A DNA stretch of 46,448 nt from positions 1 to 46,448 of the forward strand of contig JAGVRI010000023.1 in assembly GCA_018606645.1 (NCBI GenBank), written 5' to 3'. Source of the stretch: Chloroflexota bacterium. GTDB taxonomy: Bacteria > Chloroflexota > Anaerolineae > JAAYZQ01. A program made the translations under genes and the position numbers. This document shows, in pieces, positions 42,097 through 46,448 of this stretch (positions are counted from its first letter, which is position 1; every line of letters begins with the position of its first letter). The notes below the pieces were generated by a model that was given only the letters and a program-made list of their open reading frames with translations, did not search any database and had not been told where the DNA came from.

Positions 42097-44985
42097 ATGG
42101 CGCTTGGCCTCGTGATCCCTCTTGGCCAGCCGGCCGTGGGGAACGCGCAGACGCCAACCCCGGATCGAGCCGTTGCGGCCGATCCGGATGCGTGGCTGGA
42201 TGAAATGCTGGCCGGGATGAGCACCGCCGACAAGGTGGGTCAGCTCTTCCTGGTGACCTTTGAGGGAGATGAGGTCGGCGCTGGATCGCAGATCGCGCAT
42301 CTGATCCAAGTCCTGCGGGTCGGAGGGGTGATCGTCTCCGCCGAAAACGGGAACTGGCGCAACGAGCTATCGGCGCCCCGGCAGGTTCTTTCGTTGACCC
42401 ATGGCCTGCAAGAGCTGGCGTTCACTCCGTCGTCATTGACCATCACCGGGACGGTGCCGGTGACGGTGACGCCTGTCCTGAGCGGTTCCGGCTCGTTGCC
42501 GACGGCCGAACCGATCACCATCACCACCCGATTGACGGTAACGCAGGTGGTCACCGTTCCGGCGCAGGGCATTCCGCTGTTGATCGCGGTCTCTCAGGAA
42601 GGGGACGGGTATCCCTTCACCTCGCTGCGCGGCGGCTTTACCGGCGTGCCGAGTCAAATGGCGATCGGGGCGACCTGGCGGGACAGCCATGCTCAGACGG
42701 TGGGGCAGATTGTGGGGCAGGAGCTGGCTGCGGTGGGGATCAATCTGCTCCTGGGGCCTTCGCTGGATATCGTCAACAATCCCCGTTCCGGTCAGCCGGG
42801 CGACCTGGGCACGCGCGTCTTTGGCGGGGATCCCTACTGGGTAGGCCGGATGGGGAGGGCGTATGTCCGTGGCGTGCATCTGGGGAGCCAGGGGCGGGTA
42901 GCGACCGTGGCCAAGCACCTGCCGGGCCTGGGAGCCTCGGACCGGAGTCTGGAAGAAGAGGTGGCCACGGTGGACCGCTCGCTGACCGATCTGCGGATCA
43001 TTGAGCTGCCTCCGTTCTTTGCCGTGACCCACGCGGTGCCGATGACCGACACGACCGACGCGTTAATGACCGCCCACATCCGCTATCGAGGGTTTCAGGG
43101 AAACATCCGCTCGGTGACGCCGCCCATCAGTTTCCATGCGCAGGGGTTGCAACAGATCATGTCCCAGCCCGAACTGGCGGCGTGGCGGGAAGGGGGCGGT
43201 TTGCTGGTGAGCGATTCTCTGGGGGTGCCGGCCGTTCGTCGCTATTACTCTCCCAATCTGAGCTCGTTTCCTCACCGGCAGATTGCGCTCGATGCCTTTC
43301 TGGCGGGGAATGATCTGTTGAACCTGTCTCGCTTCTCGGCGACGGATTCCTGGGATGAGCAGATGCGCAACATCGAGGATACGATCCTGTTTTTCCGGAC
43401 CCGCTACGAGGCAGACAGCAACTTCCGGGCCCGGGTGGACCAGTCGGTGCGGCGCATTCTGGCGCTGAAGCGGCGGCTCTGTCCCGAATTCACCCTGGAA
43501 GCGTGCACCCCAGACGAAGCAGGGCTGGCCGACGTGGGAAAAGGTCAGGGGGCGGTGGCCCAGGTCGCTCAGGACGCCCTGACTTTGCTCTATCCCTCGG
43601 CCGAGGAGTTGACCGCCCGCCTGCCGCGTCCGCCGCGCCCCGATGAAGATATCGTCATCTTTACCGAGGCCCGCGAGGCGCGCGACTGCGCCACCTGTTC
43701 GCCCTTTTATCTCCTGGCTCCTCAAGCGCTGGAACAGACGATCTTGCGTCTGTACGGACCGGAGGCGACCCGGCAGGTGGACCCGGAGCGAATCCGCTCA
43801 TTCACGTTCGCCGAGTTGAGCAGTTTCTTGCAGTCTGGTTCTCCGGACCTGAGCGAGGCCATTCGGGGCGCCGAGTGGATCCTGTTTGCCATGCTGGACT
43901 ATGCGCCGGCCTCCTATCCAGACTCTGCGGCGCTGAAGCAGTTTCTCCGCGAGTGGACCACGGCGCAGCCCGCCCAGAACATTGTCGTTCTGGCGTACGA
44001 ATCGCCGTACTATCTGGATACGACCGAGGTGAGCAAACTGACCGCCTACTTGGGGGTCTATAGCAAAATGGAGCCCTTTATCGAGGCCTCGATCCGGGCT
44101 CTGTTTCTCGAGTTCACCCCCGCCGGGCGGTCTCCGGTCTCGATCCAGGGCGTGGGCTATGATCTGACCAAACAGTTGTCGCCCGATCCAGGTCAGGTGA
44201 TTGAGGTAGCCTGGGTGGATGCGCCCGAGCCGGCCCAGGGGACTCCCCAGCCGGTGGAGATGGCGGTGGGCGATCCGCTGCGGGTTCGGACCAACGTGAT
44301 CCTGGACCATAATGGGAATCCGGTCCCCGATGGCACGCCGGTCACGTTCCACTCGTTCTATCTGGCCGAGCAGTTGGAACGGCGGATCGAGGCGGTGACG
44401 GTGGGGGGAGTGGCCGAGGCGACGATCATCCTGGAGTTAGCCGGGGAGATCGAGATCCGGGCGACGAGTGACCCGGCCGTCCATTCCCGGCCGCTGCTGG
44501 TGAGGTTGACCGGCGAGACGGCGGTGATTCTGACGCCGACCCCAACGCTGACGCCGACCCCGACCTCCACTCCGACGGTGACGCCGACGCTGTTGCCGAC
44601 GGCGACGCCGAGGCCGACCTCGACGCCCACGCCGACCCCGGTGGCGGTCTCTCCCGCGTTTCCGGAGCCGGAGCCCCGCGTTCGGTGGGTGGACCTGCTC
44701 CTGGCCGTGGTGGGTCTGGTGATGGCCGGTGGGGTGGTGGGCGCTGTCGGGCAGCGCCTGCATCTTCAGACCCCGGTCGTGACTCCGTTCGGGCGCGCCA
44801 TCCTGTGGAGCAGCATCAGCGGCCTGACGGGGTATCTGTTCTACGGACTGGGTCTGCCCGGCAGTCAGCTCCTGGAAGGGATACTGCCTGGGTTGCGGGG
44901 GCTGGTGGTTGGCTTTGGCTGGGGGCTGTTGCCTCTGCTGCCGATCTATTGGTGGTATCGTCGAGAAAAGCAGGAACGGGCCTGA
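42097..44985 (+). CDS. Large GH3/NagZ-like extracytoplasmic protein with C-terminal membrane anchor
   Basis: About 962 residues. N-terminal hydrophobic signal, then a glycoside hydrolase family 3 barrel: LDEMLAGMSTADKVGQLFLV, IPLLIAVSQEGDGYPF, VGINLLLGPSLDIVNNPRS, RVATVAKHLPGLG (Lys273), ALMTAHIRY and LLVSDSLGV (Asp373, the nucleophile position). The KHFPGHG motif is degenerate (KHLPGLG) and the following acid/base Asp-x-His loop of NagZ is not recognisable. A second region (about 470-690) resembles the GH3 C-terminal domain, followed by an Ig-like domain (about 700-800), a TPTPT linker and C-terminal transmembrane helices. The start is uncertain: repeats reach to 42060, no ATG/GTG/TTG precedes 42097 in the clean part, and the RBS is unclear. 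Confidence 0.75.
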   Translation: MALGLVIPLGQPAVGNAQTPTPDRAVAADPDAWLDEMLAGMSTADKVGQLFLVTFEGDEVGAGSQIAHLIQVLRVGGVIVSAENGNWRNELSAPRQVLSLTHGLQELAFTPSSLTITGTVPVTVTPVLSGSGSLPTAEPITITTRLTVTQVVTVPAQGIPLLIAVSQEGDGYPFTSLRGGFTGVPSQMAIGATWRDSHAQTVGQIVGQELAAVGINLLLGPSLDIVNNPRSGQPGDLGTRVFGGDPYWVGRMGRAYVRGVHLGSQGRVATVAKHLPGLGASDRSLEEEVATVDRSLTDLRIIELPPFFAVTHAVPMTDTTDALMTAHIRYRGFQGNIRSVTPPISFHAQGLQQIMSQPELAAWREGGGLLVSDSLGVPAVRRYYSPNLSSFPHRQIALDAFLAGNDLLNLSRFSATDSWDEQMRNIEDTILFFRTRYEADSNFRARVDQSVRRILALKRRLCPEFTLEACTPDEAGLADVGKGQGAVAQVAQDALTLLYPSAEELTARLPRPPRPDEDIVIFTEAREARDCATCSPFYLLAPQALEQTILRLYGPEATRQVDPERIRSFTFAELSSFLQSGSPDLSEAIRGAEWILFAMLDYAPASYPDSAALKQFLREWTTAQPAQNIVVLAYESPYYLDTTEVSKLTAYLGVYSKMEPFIEASIRALFLEFTPAGRSPVSIQGVGYDLTKQLSPDPGQVIEVAWVDAPEPAQGTPQPVEMAVGDPLRVRTNVILDHNGNPVPDGTPVTFHSFYLAEQLERRIEAVTVGGVAEATIILELAGEIEIRATSDPAVHSRPLLVRLTGETAVILTPTPTLTPTPTSTPTVTPTLLPTATPRPTSTPTPTPVAVSPAFPEPEPRVRWVDLLLAVVGLVMAGGVVGAVGQRLHLQTPVVTPFGRAILWSSISGLTGYLFYGLGLPGSQLLEGILPGLRGLVVGFGWGLLPLLPIYWWYRREKQERA

Positions 44986-45030
44986 CGAACCGGGGCGTCG
45001 GTTGGGCTGGCGCCCGCGCCGGGCTTGCCG

Positions 45031-46098
45031 TTATGGAACCAGCCCGGTAGGCACCGACGTCACGCCAGAGGTGATGTCGGGGAGGAACGGAGGCGGGGCC
45101 GAGAGCGCGGGCGGCCGGGCGGTGATCAGGATGGCGGCCAGCAGCAGCGCGGCGACCAGCGCCAGCAGCCAGCGGTTGGCGCGGACGAACTGGACGAACG
45201 GCCCTTCCTGGTCCAGCAGATGGGCGACGGTGCGGACCACCGGACCGGGAGCCAGGAGGGCCGCCCGGAGTTCGGCGATGGTGGCCGGCCGATCGTCCGG
45301 ATGCATTTGCAGGCACCAGAGGATGGCTTGCTCGGTCTGGGCGGAGATGGCGGGATTCAGGCTGCGGGGCGAAGGCAGGGCCTGCGGTTTCAGGAACCGT
45401 TGCTTGGCGTCGAGGGGCGGTTGTCCGGTCAGCAGGTGATAGAGTGTGGCTCCCAGGGAATAGATATCGGAACGGGCATCGGTGTGGCCGGTGTCGCCGC
45501 CGTATTGCTCCAGCGGGATATATTGAACCGTGCCCCGCCCTTGCACGACGGTAATGGTCCGTTGGTTGTCAGCGGACAGCACTTTGACCAGGCCGAAATC
45601 CACCAGCTTGACCGTGCCGGCGGGGGTGATCTTGATGTTGCTCGGCTTGATGTCGCGATGGAGCACCGGCGGGTCCTGGGTGTGGAGATATTCCAGCGCA
45701 TCACACAGTTGTCGGGCCCAGGCCAGGACCTGGGATTCGGGGAGCAGACGGCCCTCATGGAGGGTGTTGGTCAGAACCTCGCGGAGGTCCTGACCCGGCA
45801 CAAAATCCATGACCAGGTAATCGCGGTCGTCCTCGGAGAAATAGTCAGAGACCTTGGGCAGGTTAGGATGGTCCAGGCGGGCGAGGGTGCTGGCTTCCTG
45901 GTAGAACTGCTCGCGGCTCTGTCGCAGTTCTTCGGGGGTGGCATCCGGGTCGGGGATGGCTTCCTTGACCGCGCAGAAACGGCCCTGCAGCCGCAGGTCC
46001 TCGGCGCGGTAGGTAGCGCCCATGCCGCCGCGACCGACCAGTTCGATGATCTTGTACCGTTCGCGCAAGATCGTGCCCGGTGCCAGTGTTCGCGTCAA
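45031..46098 (-). CDS. Membrane-anchored Ser/Thr protein kinase (Hanks/PknB type)
   Basis: About 355 residues from the TTG at 46098, chosen because GGAG lies 7-8 nt upstream and because the kinase fold begins soon after. Glycine loop [12 protein letters not shown], Lys in FCAVKEA, catalytic loop [20 protein letters not shown], and an activation segment with [15 protein letters not shown] are all present, so it should be active. After the kinase domain (to about 270) comes a short linker, one transmembrane helix ([18 protein letters not shown]) and a short extracytoplasmic tail of about 30 residues without PASTA domains. A longer frame to an ATG at 46149 would overlap a palindrome. Confidence 0.92.
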   Translation of the reverse strand: MTRTLAPGTILRERYKIIELVGRGGMGATYRAEDLRLQGRFCAVKEAIPDPDATPEELRQSREQFYQEASTLARLDHPNLPKVSDYFSEDDRDYLVMDFVPGQDLREVLTNTLHEGRLLPESQVLAWARQLCDALEYLHTQDPPVLHRDIKPSNIKITPAGTVKLVDFGLVKVLSADNQRTITVVQGRGTVQYIPLEQYGGDTGHTDARSDIYSLGATLYHLLTGQPPLDAKQRFLKPQALPSPRSLNPAISAQTEQAILWCLQMHPDDRPATIAELRAALLAPGPVVRTVAHLLDQEGPFVQFVRANRWLLALVAALLLAAILITARPPALSAPPPFLPDITSGVTSVPTGLVP

Positions 46099-46144
46099 TG
46101 CCTGTCTCCGCACTTTTGGGGCTGCGGAAGCCACGCTTCCGCAA

Positions 46145-46164
46145 TCCACAGGTCATACTGTGGA
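46145..46164. promoter_or_regulatory. Inverted repeat upstream of the kinase gene
   Basis: TCCACAG (46145-46151) and CTGTGGA (46158-46164) are exact complements separated by 6 nt, with the size and spacing of a dimeric-repressor operator. On the minus strand a TTGACA box lies at about 46197-46192, which would place the palindrome just downstream of the -10 region. The -10 itself is weak. Confidence 0.4.
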
Positions 46165-46219
46165 AAGTTAGCTTAATGCAGAATTGGCATCTTGTCAAGA
46201 AAGTGGTAATCTTTGCGAG

Positions 46220-46448
46220 GGCCAAGGGCTGGCGGCTGAAGCCGCGCCTCCGGGTGAGGGAGTGGAGCCTTCAGGCGGTGGATCGGCTAAAGCCTCGACT
46301 CCCTGACAAGAGGAGGGGATGGGGCATGGGAGCGAGCGGACCCCTCCCCCCGGCCCCCTCCCCGCACGCGGGGAGGGGGTGCGGGGGTGGGGTGATCGGG
46401 CACGCGGGGAGTGGAGCCTTCAGATCGTGGTAGTGCGAAATTTATTTC
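46220..46448. repeat. Repeat cluster at the window end (families A and B)
   Basis: Family-A units at about 46262-46302 and 46410-46425, and a family-B palindrome at about 46355-46380 followed by GGGGTGATCGGGCACGCGGG. The order matches 40530-40760. No gene is supported. Confidence 0.8.

Overview
The window looks like chromosomal DNA of a GC-rich bacterium, most likely a member of the Chloroflexota (Anaerolineae or a relative). The grounds are extracytoplasmic proteins with Thr/Pro linkers and C-terminal anchors, a T-box on pheST, a periplasm-facing FdnG/FdnH/FdnI-type formate dehydrogenase, and dense families of short palindromic intergenic repeats. This assignment is inference; no rRNA or tRNA gene is visible.

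Layout: (1) 0.4-5.5 kb, a formate dehydrogenase operon (selenocysteine alpha subunit, Fe-S beta subunit, cytochrome b gamma subunit) closed by a strong terminator. (2) 5.8-11.2 kb, a Group 1-like NiFe hydrogenase operon (small subunit, large subunit, maturation protease, Fe-S subunit, cytochrome b) with a near copy of the same promoter, the same electron-transfer back end and the same terminator. (3) 11.4-16.6 kb, an accessory stretch of toxin-antitoxin-like pairs, an Mrr-like nuclease, an unknown gene and a decayed nucleotidyltransferase. (4) 16.6-26.0 kb, an AT-richer island: a queuosine-precursor transporter, a DpdA-like tRNA-guanine-transglycosylase homologue, a NurA-like nuclease, a HerA-like translocase, a 1,392-residue AAA/coiled-coil protein and a DUF6884-like protein. 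(5) 26.1-34.7 kb, T-box-pheST, a 51-bp tandem repeat array, a PflX-type radical SAM protein, mscL, larA, an FmdB-type zinc ribbon and a Cys-rich MerR regulator. (6) 34.7-39.2 kb on the minus strand, a small membrane protein, MazG and cydDC. (7) 39.2-46.4 kb, anchored or lipidated envelope proteins (one a selenoprotein), a GH3-like protein and a Ser/Thr kinase.

Four in-frame TGA codons lie exactly where family members carry cysteine, and each has a bacterial-SECIS-like hairpin at workable distance: one in the formate dehydrogenase, two in the hydrogenase large subunit (both cysteines of the N-terminal CxxC nickel motif, giving UxxU) and one in an UshA-like lipoprotein (PCGU). The UxxU hydrogenase is the most striking item. 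The second is the island in region 4, which reads as a 7-deazapurine DNA-modification system coupled to a NurA/HerA nuclease-translocase pair.

How the parts fit: formate and hydrogen would be oxidised outside the membrane by Tat-exported enzymes that pass electrons through nearly identical Fe-S and cytochrome b subunits to the quinone pool. Both operons carry the same three stacked palindromes in the promoter and a related leader RNA, so they are probably co-regulated.
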